From Candidatus Gastranaerophilales bacterium (lineage in GTDB: Bacteria > Cyanobacteriota > Vampirovibrionia > Gastranaerophilales > Gastranaerophilaceae), in the NCBI GenBank assembly GCA_016282705.1, contig JAEELO010000094.1, positions 1 to 63,272 of the forward strand: a stretch of 63,272 nt of DNA. The letters run 5' to 3'. Each line of letters opens with the position of its first letter. Position 1 is the stretch's first letter. Under the pieces are notes generated by a model that was not told the DNA's origin, did no database searches, and saw only the letters and a list, made by a program, of their open reading frames with translations. This document shows positions 45,463 to 54,994 of the stretch, one piece after another. The position numbers and the translations under genes are program-made.

Positions 45463-47301
45463 ATGTTGATAAGACCTGAGATAAAAGAAAAAATAGTACT
45501 TGCACTTGATGTTGATACACCTGAGCAAGCAAAAGCATTAATAACGGAATTAAAAGACTATGTCGGTGTATTTAAAGTGGGACTGCAATTATACACAGGC
45601 AACGGTTATGAAATATTTGATTTTATGAAAGAGCAGAATATAAAATTCTTCTTTGACATAAAACTGCATGATATACCGAATACTGTTGCAAAAGCTGCAG
45701 AAAATGTTGTAAGACATGGTGCTTCGTTTTTTAATATGCATACTACAGGCGGTGAAACAATGATGAGAACCGCACAAGAAGCAGCAAGAAAAGCTGCAGC
45801 CGAATTGGGAAAAGAAAATCCTACAATTCTCGGTGTAACGGTACTTACAAGTATCGGAGAAGAAAGTCTGCAAAAAGAATTAAAAGTACCTTATAAGCCG
45901 AATGATTATGCCCTTCATCTGGCACTAATGGCAAAAAATGCAGGACTGGATGGTGTAGTTGCAAGTGTATGGGAAGCAAAAAAAATAAAACAGGTTTGCG
46001 GAAAAGATTTTAAAGTATTATGTCCGGGTATAAGACCTGATTGGGCAGCTAAAAATGATCAAAAACGACTTGCAACACCAAGCGTTGCAATAAAAGAAGG
46101 TGCTGATTATTTAGTAATCGGAAGAGCGGTAACAAGTGCTGAAGACCGATTAAAAGCAATCAAAATGATATATGAAGAAATAGAAAATGCACTTTTAACT
46201 CAAAATAAATCGTATGCCTTATCAAAAGGAAAATTGATTTTAGAAAACGGTATGATATTTGAAGGAGAATCAGTTGGTGCTGACGGAACTTCTTATGGAG
46301 AGATTGTATTTAATACTTCAATGGAGGGTTATCAGGAAATATTAACGGATCCTTCGTATGCAGGTCAGACAATTGTTATGACATATCCTGAAATCGGTAA
46401 TTACGGAATTAACAGGGAAGATTTTGAAAGCGGAAAAATTCATGCAAAAGGTTTAATTGTAAAGAATATGTGTGAAAATGAATCGCATTATAAAAGTTAT
46501 ATAAGCTTAAGTGATTACCTTAAACAGAATAATATTGTGGCACTTAAAGGTATTGATACAAGATATTTAACCCAAATTATAAGAAACCATGGTGCTATGA
46601 ATTGTGCAGTTACAACAGGTGAAATAACTCATGAAATAAAAGAAAAAATGAAAGAATATCGAATAAGCAAAGATATAACAATGGATGTAACGACCTATAA
46701 GATTGACAGATTTACGGGAAGCGGAGTTAAACTTGCTATTATTGATTTGGGACTTAAAAAGAGTATTTTTGAGAATTTTAAATCTATGAATTGTGATATA
46801 ACTATATTCCCTGCAGATACAAAACCGGAAGAAATACTTTCCGGCAATTTTGAGGCGGTACTTCTTTCCAATGGCCCCGGAAATCCTGAAGATGCAGAGC
46901 AGGCTATTGAAACAGCAAAAGCACTGTTGGGCAAACTTCCGTTATACGGAATATGTTTAGGGCATCAAATACTATCAATAGCACTAGGTGCAAAAACATA
47001 TAAGTTAAAATACGGTCATAGAGGCGGTAATCATCCTGTTATGAATATGCAAACAGGTGAAATTTTTATAACCTCTCAAAATCACAGTTATGCGGTTGAT
47101 GCAGAATCTCTTCCGTCTGATGTTGAAATAACATTTAAAAATCTCAATGATGATACGGTTGAAGGTATTAATTGTGATAAATACAGAATAAAGACCGTAC
47201 AATTCCATCCGGAATTGACGGCAGGACCTTATGATGCAAATAAGATAATAAGAAGCTGGGTTGCAGAATTGGAAAAGACAGCGCAAACAATTAATGTATA
47301 A
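45463..47301 (+). CDS. pyrF-carA: Fused OMP decarboxylase - carbamoyl phosphate synthase small subunit (PyrF::CarA)
   Basis: One continuous frame of 612 aa joins two enzymes normally made separately. Residues about 1-240 are OMP decarboxylase: VLALDVDTPEQAKALI, then FFDIKLHDIPNT with the D-x-K-x2-D catalytic tetrad members (D65, K67, D70), and YLVIGRAVTSAEDR. A linker of about 15 aa follows. From about 253 CarA begins: GKLILENGMIFEGESVGAD, VVFNTSMEGYQEILTDPSY-like residues, LSNGPGNPEDAEQAI, and class I amidotransferase motifs YGICLGHQIL (nucleophile Cys498), QNHSYAV and FHPE (His582, Glu584). The join has no stop or ribosome-site-plus-start of its own. It is followed by carB after 17 bases. 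Confidence 0.93.
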   Translation: MLIRPEIKEKIVLALDVDTPEQAKALITELKDYVGVFKVGLQLYTGNGYEIFDFMKEQNIKFFFDIKLHDIPNTVAKAAENVVRHGASFFNMHTTGGETMMRTAQEAARKAAAELGKENPTILGVTVLTSIGEESLQKELKVPYKPNDYALHLALMAKNAGLDGVVASVWEAKKIKQVCGKDFKVLCPGIRPDWAAKNDQKRLATPSVAIKEGADYLVIGRAVTSAEDRLKAIKMIYEEIENALLTQNKSYALSKGKLILENGMIFEGESVGADGTSYGEIVFNTSMEGYQEILTDPSYAGQTIVMTYPEIGNYGINREDFESGKIHAKGLIVKNMCENESHYKSYISLSDYLKQNNIVALKGIDTRYLTQIIRNHGAMNCAVTTGEITHEIKEKMKEYRISKDITMDVTTYKIDRFTGSGVKLAIIDLGLKKSIFENFKSMNCDITIFPADTKPEEILSGNFEAVLLSNGPGNPEDAEQAIETAKALLGKLPLYGICLGHQILSIALGAKTYKLKYGHRGGNHPVMNMQTGEIFITSQNHSYAVDAESLPSDVEITFKNLNDDTVEGINCDKYRIKTVQFHPELTAGPYDANKIIRSWVAELEKTAQTINV

Positions 47302-47318
47302 AAAAGAAAGAGTTAATT

Positions 47319-50300
47319 ATGCCGATAAATGAAAATATTAAAAAAGTTCTTGTAATAGGTTCAGGACCGATTGTAATAGGGCAGGCAGCGGAATTTGATT
47401 ATGCGGGTGTTCAGGCATGCAGAGCACTAAAGGAAGAAAATATAGAAGTTGTCCTTGTAAATTCAAATCCTGCAACGATAATGACGGATGAAAATATTGC
47501 TGATAAAGTTTATATTGAACCTTTAACACTCGAAGCACTTACATATATAATTGAAAAGGAACGACCTAACGGTATTATAGCAACATTGGGAGGTCAAACA
47601 GGATTAAACCTTGCCGTAAGTCTTTTTGAACACGGAGTATTAGAAAAATATAATGTTGAACTTCTGGGTACAAAAATAGACTCCATAAAAAAAGCAGAAG
47701 ACAGAGAAATGTTTAAAAATCTTATGCTTGAAATAGGCGAACCTATTCCCGAAAGCGATATTGTTTCAAGTTATGAAGATGCTAAAAAATTCGCTCAGAA
47801 AATAGGTTTTCCTATAATTATAAGACCTGCATATACTCTTGGCGGTACAGGCGGTGGTATTGCAAATAATTATTCCGAATTTGAAGATATTGTATATACA
47901 GGATTATCACTAAGTCCGATTTCGCAGGTTCTTGTTGAAAAAAGTATTGCAGGTTATAAAGAAATTGAATATGAAGTAATTCGTGATGCAAATAATACAA
48001 GTATTGCGATATGTAATATGGAAAATATTGACCCGATTGGTATTCATACAGGCGACAGCTTCGTTGTTGCACCTACACAAACACTTACAAATAAAGAATG
48101 TCAGATGCTCAGAAGTGCAGCTTTAAAGATAATAAGAGCATTAAAAATAGAAGGCGGATGTAATGTTCAATTTGCTTTGGATACAGTAAGCAATCAATAT
48201 TATGTAATCGAGGTAAACCCTCGTGTAAGCCGTTCTTCGGCACTTGCTTCAAAAGCAACAGGGTATCCGATTGCAAAAATAACAACAAAAATAGCAATAG
48301 GATATAATTTGCACGAAATACCGAATTCAATAACAAAGAAAACAGTAGCTGCTTTTGAGCCGACAATAGATTATGTCGTTACCAAAATACCTAAATGGCC
48401 GTTTGATAAATTTAAACACGGTGACAGAATATTAGGCACTAAGATGAAGGCAACCGGTGAAGTAATGGCAATCGGCAGAACATTTGAAAGCTCATTTAAA
48501 AAAGCCGTAACATCTATTGAATCGAAATACACAGGCTTGCTGCGCGGCAGACATATGGAATGCAGTGAAGAAGAATTAAAAGCATTATTGCATGTTCAGG
48601 ACGACAGAAGAATTTTTAGGGTAGCTGAAGCTATTAATCGCGGTATTAGTGTAAGCGAAATAAATAAGATAACAAAGATAGATAAATGGTTTATATATAA
48701 AATCAAAGATTTGGTTGATTTTGAAAATAAATTAAAAAGTGAAACCTTAACGGCGGATTTGTATCTTGAGGCAAAAGAAAAAGGTTTTTTGGATATTGAA
48801 ATTTCTAAATTATCCCAAGTTCCTTTAGCTGACGTTGAAAGAATAAAAAAAGAAAATTCAATCAGTGCTTCATTTAAAATAGTCGATACATGTGCTGCTG
48901 AGTTTAAAGCATATACACCTTATTATTATTCAACTTATAATGAAGCGGACGAAATAAATGCTACTGATGATAAAAAGATATTAATTTTAGGTTCGGGTCC
49001 AATAAGAATAGGTCAGGGAATAGAATTTGACTATTGCTCCGTACATGCTGCTTGGGAAGTAAGAAATAACAATTATAAATCATTAATTGTAAATTCAAAT
49101 CCCGAAACACTTTCAACGGATTTTGATGTTGCGGATAAACTTTTCTTTGAACCGATGAATATTGAAAATATAATGAATATTATAGAAAAAGAAAACCCTG
49201 AAGGTGTAATGGTTCAATTTGGCGGACAAACAGCAATTAATTTAGCACCAAAATTATATGAACGCGGAGTAAAAATTCTCGGAACATCATTGGAATCAAT
49301 AAATATAGCAGAAGACAGAAAATTATTTGAGCAATTATTGAGAGATTTAAAAATACCTCAGCCTAAAGGCGGAGCGATAAGACGACCTGATGAAGCTTTA
49401 GAAGTTGCAAAAACTCTCGGTTATCCTTTGTTGGTAAGACCTTCATATGTTATAGGCGGACGTGGTATGCAGGTTGTTTATAATAAAGATGAACTTCTTT
49501 CATATATAGAAGGTGCATTAAAGTTCTCAGATGAACATCCGATACTTATTGACCAGTATATAGAAGGAACAGAACTTGAATTGGATGCTATTTCGGATGG
49601 CGAAAATGTTTTAATTCCTGCGATAACAGAACATATTGAAAGAGCAGGTATACATTCAGGTGATTCTATTGCATTGTATCCGACCCGTACAATACCGCAA
49701 AATATAATAGATAACCTGGTTGATTATACTCAAAAGATAGCGAAAGCATTAAAAGTTAAGGGTTTAATGAATATTCAATTTGTATTAAAAGATAATATTG
49801 CGTACATAATTGAAGTTAATCCGCGTGCATCAAGAACAGTACCGATTTTAAGTAAAGTAACAGGCACTCCTATGGTAAAAATCGCAATAGATGCCATTCT
49901 CGGCAAGTCTATACCCGAACAAGGCTACCAAACAGGATTGCTGCCGACAGGGAAGTTAGTTTGCGCCAAAGTTCCTATTTTCTCATTCCAGAAGTTAAAC
50001 AGAATTGACCCTGCTTTAGCACCTGAAATGAAGTCAACTGGTGAAGTTCTTGGTATTGATACTTCCTATGAAAGAGCATTAACGAAAGGATTCTTGGCGG
50101 CAGGTTATAAGCTTTCAACAGAAAGAGGCAATGTATTAATATCTATAAATGACCATTATAAGAAGGATTCTGTAGGTATTGCTCAAACACTTGTCGATTT
50201 GGGTTATAAACTTGTGGCAACAACCGGAACACATAAATTCTTGAAGCTGCACAATATAGAATCTAAAGAAATTGAAAAATTTGATATCCAAAAAATGCAA

Positions 50301-50558
50301 AGAAATATGAAAAATAAAGAACTTTGCTTTATAATTAATACTCCTACAACAAATAATAATTCCGTAAGATACGGTTCTGAAGACAGAGGCTTTTTGATAA
50401 GAACAATTGCGGAAATGTATTCTACACCTTGCTTTACATCGTTAGATACTGCAAGGGCATATTTGGAAGCACTTCAATATTATATGAAGGATAAAAATCT
50501 TACATATGACAGTATTGATAAGTATAGAGATGTGGAATTAGCTGTAAACAGGGCATAA
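47319..50558 (+). CDS. carB: Carbamoyl phosphate synthase, large subunit
   Basis: Makes carbamoyl phosphate from bicarbonate, ATP and the ammonia supplied by CarA. The 1079 aa contain the duplicated ATP-grasp halves: VLVIGSGPIVIGQAAEFDYAG and later ILILGSGPIRIGQGIEFDYC; IRPAYTLGGTGGGIA and LVRPSYVIGGRGMQVV; and VIEVNPRVSRSSALASKATG and IIEVNPRASRTVPILSKVTG. A C-terminal methylglyoxal-synthase-like allosteric domain (about 940-1079) has VDLGYKLVATTGTHKFL. UMP inhibition is expected of the family. This single CPS probably also serves arginine, if made. Confidence 0.97.
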   Translation: MPINENIKKVLVIGSGPIVIGQAAEFDYAGVQACRALKEENIEVVLVNSNPATIMTDENIADKVYIEPLTLEALTYIIEKERPNGIIATLGGQTGLNLAVSLFEHGVLEKYNVELLGTKIDSIKKAEDREMFKNLMLEIGEPIPESDIVSSYEDAKKFAQKIGFPIIIRPAYTLGGTGGGIANNYSEFEDIVYTGLSLSPISQVLVEKSIAGYKEIEYEVIRDANNTSIAICNMENIDPIGIHTGDSFVVAPTQTLTNKECQMLRSAALKIIRALKIEGGCNVQFALDTVSNQYYVIEVNPRVSRSSALASKATGYPIAKITTKIAIGYNLHEIPNSITKKTVAAFEPTIDYVVTKIPKWPFDKFKHGDRILGTKMKATGEVMAIGRTFESSFKKAVTSIESKYTGLLRGRHMECSEEELKALLHVQDDRRIFRVAEAINRGISVSEINKITKIDKWFIYKIKDLVDFENKLKSETLTADLYLEAKEKGFLDIEISKLSQVPLADVERIKKENSISASFKIVDTCAAEFKAYTPYYYSTYNEADEINATDDKKILILGSGPIRIGQGIEFDYCSVHAAWEVRNNNYKSLIVNSNPETLSTDFDVADKLFFEPMNIENIMNIIEKENPEGVMVQFGGQTAINLAPKLYERGVKILGTSLESINIAEDRKLFEQLLRDLKIPQPKGGAIRRPDEALEVAKTLGYPLLVRPSYVIGGRGMQVVYNKDELLSYIEGALKFSDEHPILIDQYIEGTELELDAISDGENVLIPAITEHIERAGIHSGDSIALYPTRTIPQNIIDNLVDYTQKIAKALKVKGLMNIQFVLKDNIAYIIEVNPRASRTVPILSKVTGTPMVKIAIDAILGKSIPEQGYQTGLLPTGKLVCAKVPIFSFQKLNRIDPALAPEMKSTGEVLGIDTSYERALTKGFLAAGYKLSTERGNVLISINDHYKKDSVGIAQTLVDLGYKLVATTGTHKFLKLHNIESKEIEKFDIQKMQRNMKNKELCFIINTPTTNNNSVRYGSEDRGFLIRTIAEMYSTPCFTSLDTARAYLEALQYYMKDKNLTYDSIDKYRDVELAVNRA

Positions 50559-50560
50559 AA

Positions 50561-50704
50561 TTGGAAGAAAAGAAAAAGAAAAAATCCAAAAAGAAGAAAT
50601 TCTCAATAGATATCAAAAATATGGGTGTAGATATTGATAAAAATGAATATCGGGAGATTGTGCTGTCTAATTCCAATCATCCCGAAATATTCAAAAATAT
50701 GTAA
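50561..50704 (+). CDS. Possible small lysine-rich protein (47 aa) after carB
   Basis: A frame opening with TTG 2 bases after the carB stop runs 47 codons. The N-terminus is a Lys/Glu block (EEKKKKKSKKKK), and the rest (FSIDIKNMGVDIDKNEYREI) looks like an ordinary folded or helical segment. The weak CAGGG-type site lies inside carB, so translation would rest on coupling. No family recognised. If real it is the eighth gene of the pyr operon. Confidence 0.45.
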   Translation: MEEKKKKKSKKKKFSIDIKNMGVDIDKNEYREIVLSNSNHPEIFKNM

Positions 50705-50712
50705 TTCGTAAA

Positions 50713-52479
50713 TTAGCAGTTACAGAATAAACATAATTTATTTATATCTTCAACTATATGTTCTTTAGTAAGATGATAGCGGTTATAGAGTTCATCTAAA
50801 GGGGTTCTGTCCGTGAATTCTTTTTCTGCACCATAGACCAGAACTTTCATATCAGAATTGCCGTAAAATCTTGAAATTTTTTCTCCAAAACCGCCTGCAA
50901 TAACTCCGTCTTCCAGTGTTATTACAAGTTTATGGTTTTCTTTTAGACTGTTTAAAAGCTCATAATCAATGCCTGTTATATATCTCGGATTTATTATAGT
51001 TGCATTGATATTCATTTTGTTTTTTATTTCTTCTTTTACTTCTTTTGCAAGTTCAAAGAAGCTTCCAAGTCCTAATATTGCTATATCACTGCCTTGTTCT
51101 TCAACTTTATATTTATTCAGTACCGAATAATCAGTGTTATCTTTAACTCCCGTTGAAACAAAATTATTTGGAAGTCTTATTGCTACGGGATATTTTGTTT
51201 GATTTACAGACCAATTAAGCATTGCAAGATATTCTTCTTTGTTCGTTGGTGCCAAATATATCATATTGGGAATATTACTTATTAAAGGAATATCAAAAGT
51301 ACATAAATGAGTTGCATCTGCACTTGAAATTCCTCCCCAATACACAAGCATTGTTAAAGGAGAATTATTTAAACATAAATCTTGTGACATTTGGTCGTAT
51401 GTGCGTTGTATAAATGAACTCATTACGCAAAATATCGGTTTTGCTCCTGATTTTGCAAGTGCAGACGAATATGCAACAGCATGTTCTTCTGCAATACCAA
51501 CATCTGTGTATTGTTTTCCCAACTTTTCACGAAACTCTTTGTTAAATCCAAAAACACCCGGAGTTGCAGCATTTATGGTTATTATATTTTTGTCTTGTTT
51601 TGTTTTTTCTAAAATATAATCTTTTGTTATTGTAGAATAATCTTCATAATCTGTATTTATTTGATAGTTTGGTTTTTCGTCAAGCTCGCCGGGCAGAATC
51701 CAGTGAAAAGCTTCTTTGTTCATTTCAGCAACTGGCAAACCTTTACCTTTTAAAGTTTTTATATGAACAATAATCGGATGATTTATGTTTTTTACTTTTT
51801 CAAAGGCAGATATCATATCCTGAATATTGTTGCCGTTTGGAACGTAGATGTAGTCAAATCCTAATGATTTGAAGAAATTGCATTCAGATTTTCCTTCAGT
51901 TTCTCTTAATTCTTTTAGATTTTTATATAATCCACCGTGATTTTCCGCTATAGACATATCGTTGTCGTTAACGACTATAATAATATTTGAGTTTAAACAG
52001 GCAGCATTATCAAGACCTTCAAGAGCTTCACCCCCGCTTAATGAACCGTCTCCGATAACCGCAATTACATTTTCATTTCCGCCCCTTAAATCACGTGCTT
52101 TAGCTGCACCTGTAGCCAAACTTACGGAGGTTGATGTGTGACCTACTTTAAATAAGTCGTATTCACTTTCTTCCGGTGCTGTATAACCTGTGTATTCCAA
52201 ATATTTATCCGGATTTAAAAATCCTTCTTTACGTCCCGTAAGTATTTTATGCGGGTAACATTGATGTGAAACATCAAAAATCACTTTATCTAAAGGGGTA
52301 TTAAATACATAATGCAATGCAATAGTTGCTTCTACTATACCCAAATTCGGCGCCATGTGTCCGCCGGTTGTATTCACTTTCTTTATTATCAGGTTGCGTA
52401 TTTCTTCAGCTAATATATTTAATTCTTCTATTGATAGAGTTTTTAAATCCATAGGATAATTAATTTTGTCCAATATCAT
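50713..52479 (-). CDS. dxs: 1-deoxy-D-xylulose-5-phosphate synthase (divergent, short)
   Basis: Makes DXP from pyruvate and glyceraldehyde 3-phosphate at the start of the MEP isoprenoid pathway, with ThDP. The 588 aa are shorter than the usual 620-640. Landmarks are VSHQCYPHKILTGR, KVGHTSTSVSLATGAAKA, the ThDP motif IGDGSLSGGEALEGLDNAA...NDNDMS and GIAEEHAVAYSSALA. Deviations are VSHQC for the common VGHQA and LPVAEMNKEAFHW where most have YPAExDPxxYHG. It may be a paralogous Dxs type found in some anaerobes. It converges on the pyr operon tail. Confidence 0.88.
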   Translation of the reverse strand: MILDKINYPMDLKTLSIEELNILAEEIRNLIIKKVNTTGGHMAPNLGIVEATIALHYVFNTPLDKVIFDVSHQCYPHKILTGRKEGFLNPDKYLEYTGYTAPEESEYDLFKVGHTSTSVSLATGAAKARDLRGGNENVIAVIGDGSLSGGEALEGLDNAACLNSNIIIVVNDNDMSIAENHGGLYKNLKELRETEGKSECNFFKSLGFDYIYVPNGNNIQDMISAFEKVKNINHPIIVHIKTLKGKGLPVAEMNKEAFHWILPGELDEKPNYQINTDYEDYSTITKDYILEKTKQDKNIITINAATPGVFGFNKEFREKLGKQYTDVGIAEEHAVAYSSALAKSGAKPIFCVMSSFIQRTYDQMSQDLCLNNSPLTMLVYWGGISSADATHLCTFDIPLISNIPNMIYLAPTNKEEYLAMLNWSVNQTKYPVAIRLPNNFVSTGVKDNTDYSVLNKYKVEEQGSDIAILGLGSFFELAKEVKEEIKNKMNINATIINPRYITGIDYELLNSLKENHKLVITLEDGVIAGGFGEKISRFYGNSDMKVLVYGAEKEFTDRTPLDELYNRYHLTKEHIVEDINKLCLFCNC

Positions 52480-52876
52480 GAAAAAACCTTTCTTAATTAT
52501 GTGAGATTATTATTCTAGCATATATATCTTCACAAAAAAACTTCCTCCGGCTGTTTATGTCTATGTACCCGAGGAAGAAGAATTAGTAAAAGAGACATCA
52601 ATAACATTATTACCTTGATTTATTTTCGTTTCCAATAAGAAAGATTAAATGTAAACCAATCTTAATATTATGCATGTTCATACTTGAATGATTTATTAAT
52701 ATTAAGTATACTAAGTACACTTATTATTTTTTTTATTTGTACGAAACAGAACTAATTAAAAATAATGTAAAAAAAGTTAACAAAAGGGGTAAAAATAGGC
52801 AAAAATATAAATTTTGTCCCGTTAAAAGAAAAGTGAATAAAAATAGTCATGGCATGTAAGTAAAACTAGGAATAAT
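52480..52876. other. 397-base intergenic region, dxs to 665-aa protein
   Basis: No gene is supported. Near 52541-52578 an imperfect inverted repeat (CTTCCTCCGG with CCGAGGAAG) lies upstream of dxs, and a short minus-strand frame of 22 codons crosses it without a good ribosome site. Further on are AT-rich palindromes around AAGTATACTAAGTACACTT (52704-52722) that could be operators for either divergent gene. The gene at 52877 is preceded by AGGA. Confidence 0.5.
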
Positions 52877-54874
52877 ATGCAGGTAAACAAAGTAAATACA
52901 ACAATTCCTAAAAATATAAATAAGACAAATAATACGAACATTAATAATAATAATAAGGGTGTATCATTTAAAGGTTTAGGGCCGATAGATTCCATATCTT
53001 TAGGTGTAGCAAATTTAATTGAAAACGGCGGTCTTGCTGTATCATTTACCCTTCAAGATATGCTCGGTACGAATTTGCCTCGTCCTATTATGGGTTTACG
53101 TCGTAATGCAAGAGAAAATCACGGAGAAAAGAATTTTAATTTTGCATTGAAAGAAATGGTAAGAGAATTCTTAACCGGCCCCAGCATGTTTATTATTCCG
53201 GGACTGTCTTTATTCGCAAGTAAAAAAGTATTTGGTCAAACAATGGGTATTCCTGCTAAGTTTACAAAAGCTTTTGGTGATATTCATGCTGCAAAACCAT
53301 TAAACGGTGCAGGAAGAGCATTAAGCAAAGAAGAATTTTATAAAAATACATTTGCAGAAATGATTAGAAATGCAAAATCGGAAGCAAAACCTTCTGAAGA
53401 AACAATGCAGCAGGCAAAAACATTTGCACATAAATTAATCTCAGGATTTAGTAAAACAGCCGGTACAACAAGACGTGAGCAGAAAAGAATAGGAAAAGAA
53501 GTACTAGATAAATTAAATGAGGAATTTGTTCATATTACAAAAAGCCATGCAAAAGATGTTGTTCATACAGACCTTACTTTAGCTTCTGTATCTCCTACAA
53601 CGGCTGCTCCGTTTAAGAAGACTGTTACGCATATGATGGCATATGCTAATGATATTGTTACAGGTGCAAGCAAAAATGGTGTTGCCAATATTAAGGAATA
53701 TATTAAAAAATCCGTAAACAACAAAGTAATTGGCAGAACAGCATTAAATGTTGCTATGTATTCAGCTGTTTTAACATTCTTGCATATAATACCTAAACTT
53801 TATAATAAAGCAGAAGGTAAAGATAATTCCGGATTAAAAGGTTTAATGACGGAAGAAACATTGCATGATGAGACATTAAATAAGCCGCAGACCGATAATA
53901 AACAGGAAAAATCCAAAGTTTCATTCGGTTCTGCCGAAAAAATAGTTAATGCAATTACACACAGTAAGCTTGCTCAAACATTTGAATATGACGGCCCGAA
54001 TGTATCATTCCCATTGTTAGTTGGTATAATGGCAGGCGGTATTCTTTTACCTCGTACATTACAGGCAAAAGATAAATATGACAGAGAAGAAATCTTAAGA
54101 CGTGATTTGGTTACATGCGCAGTTATGTGTTATGGTGAAAAAGCTTTAAGAAAAGGATTTTCAAAGTATAGTGAAAATAAATCCGGTTTTGTTGTTGCTA
54201 CAAAACCTCAAGGTTTCAAAGACAAAAGTACATTGGCCAAATTATATAATTATGTAAGACCTATAAAAGGTGTTCAAATACTGCCTACAGACAGGGTAAG
54301 ATCCGTTTATACGGATATTGGTTCTTATAAAAACGGAATTGGCGGTTTTTGCGAATTTATATCTGGACAAGGCGGAAATTTAGCAAAAGTATTTGGATTC
54401 CAAGAAAGATCTGCACAAATTGTTGACGGTTTGTTAAAAGAAAATGGTCACACATTGGCAACTGCAGATAACAAAACAATTACATCCGTTTTGACAAAAG
54501 CAAAAGATTCTGATGCTGTAAGAGAACTTGTCGGTTTATTCCATAAACAAAAAACCGAAACTATAAAAAATCCGAACTTATTGCAAAAGCTTTTCAATAT
54601 TACTACGAAAAAAATAGATAATCCGTGGGTTAAAAATACAAGAACAATGAATGCAAGATTTACCGCATTCTCGGTATTACTTCTTGTACCGTTATTCTTA
54701 GGCTTCGGACTTCCTTTTATCAACGAACGTTTAACTAAAAAACGTATAAATGAAGAAAATTTATCTAAAGCAATAAACGGCTCGAATAATATTTCAGGTT
54801 CAGACAATAATATATTTAAGAAAAACTATAAAGAAAATGCAGTTTTTGCTGATATGAATAAATTCTTAAAATAA
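52877..54874 (+). CDS. Large hypothetical protein with Asn-rich start, VSFKG tag and internal membrane segments
   Basis: No family recognised. In the 665 aa, residues 1-27 are Asn/Thr/Lys-rich and probably disordered, then GVSFKGLG (28-35). Hydrophobic stretches near 100-115, 290-305, 378-392 and 625-645 could span the membrane. A second short VSFGS (348-352) and a NVSFP (375-379) recur mid-protein. Between lie helical basic regions such as TTRREQKRIGKEVLDKLNEE. There is no signal peptide. The codon usage and AT content are like the neighbours. The 128-aa gene at 20469 has a related tag. It is upstream of efp by 120 bases. Confidence 0.78.
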   Translation: MQVNKVNTTIPKNINKTNNTNINNNNKGVSFKGLGPIDSISLGVANLIENGGLAVSFTLQDMLGTNLPRPIMGLRRNARENHGEKNFNFALKEMVREFLTGPSMFIIPGLSLFASKKVFGQTMGIPAKFTKAFGDIHAAKPLNGAGRALSKEEFYKNTFAEMIRNAKSEAKPSEETMQQAKTFAHKLISGFSKTAGTTRREQKRIGKEVLDKLNEEFVHITKSHAKDVVHTDLTLASVSPTTAAPFKKTVTHMMAYANDIVTGASKNGVANIKEYIKKSVNNKVIGRTALNVAMYSAVLTFLHIIPKLYNKAEGKDNSGLKGLMTEETLHDETLNKPQTDNKQEKSKVSFGSAEKIVNAITHSKLAQTFEYDGPNVSFPLLVGIMAGGILLPRTLQAKDKYDREEILRRDLVTCAVMCYGEKALRKGFSKYSENKSGFVVATKPQGFKDKSTLAKLYNYVRPIKGVQILPTDRVRSVYTDIGSYKNGIGGFCEFISGQGGNLAKVFGFQERSAQIVDGLLKENGHTLATADNKTITSVLTKAKDSDAVRELVGLFHKQKTETIKNPNLLQKLFNITTKKIDNPWVKNTRTMNARFTAFSVLLLVPLFLGFGLPFINERLTKKRINEENLSKAINGSNNISGSDNNIFKKNYKENAVFADMNKFLK

Positions 54875-54994
54875 CAGATGTTTGATTGTAAAGTTTTTTT
54901 CTTAACGAAATGTAATTAATATTTTAGGAAAATTAAGACTTTTATGTTATATTTGAAATACAAAACTTTATGCATCAAAGAAAAGGAAGAATGA

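Noticed and set aside
46225-46260. Internal TTG that could start a separate CarA
   Set aside because: AAAAGGA lies only 3 bases before it, too close for initiation, and the frame is continuous with PyrF, so a fusion is the simpler reading.
52510-52590. 22-codon minus-strand frame (MSLLLILLP...) upstream of dxs, toxin-like hydrophobic start
   Set aside because: No ribosome site at usable distance, crosses an imperfect inverted repeat, and is short enough to arise by chance. Would reconsider if conserved upstream of dxs in relatives.
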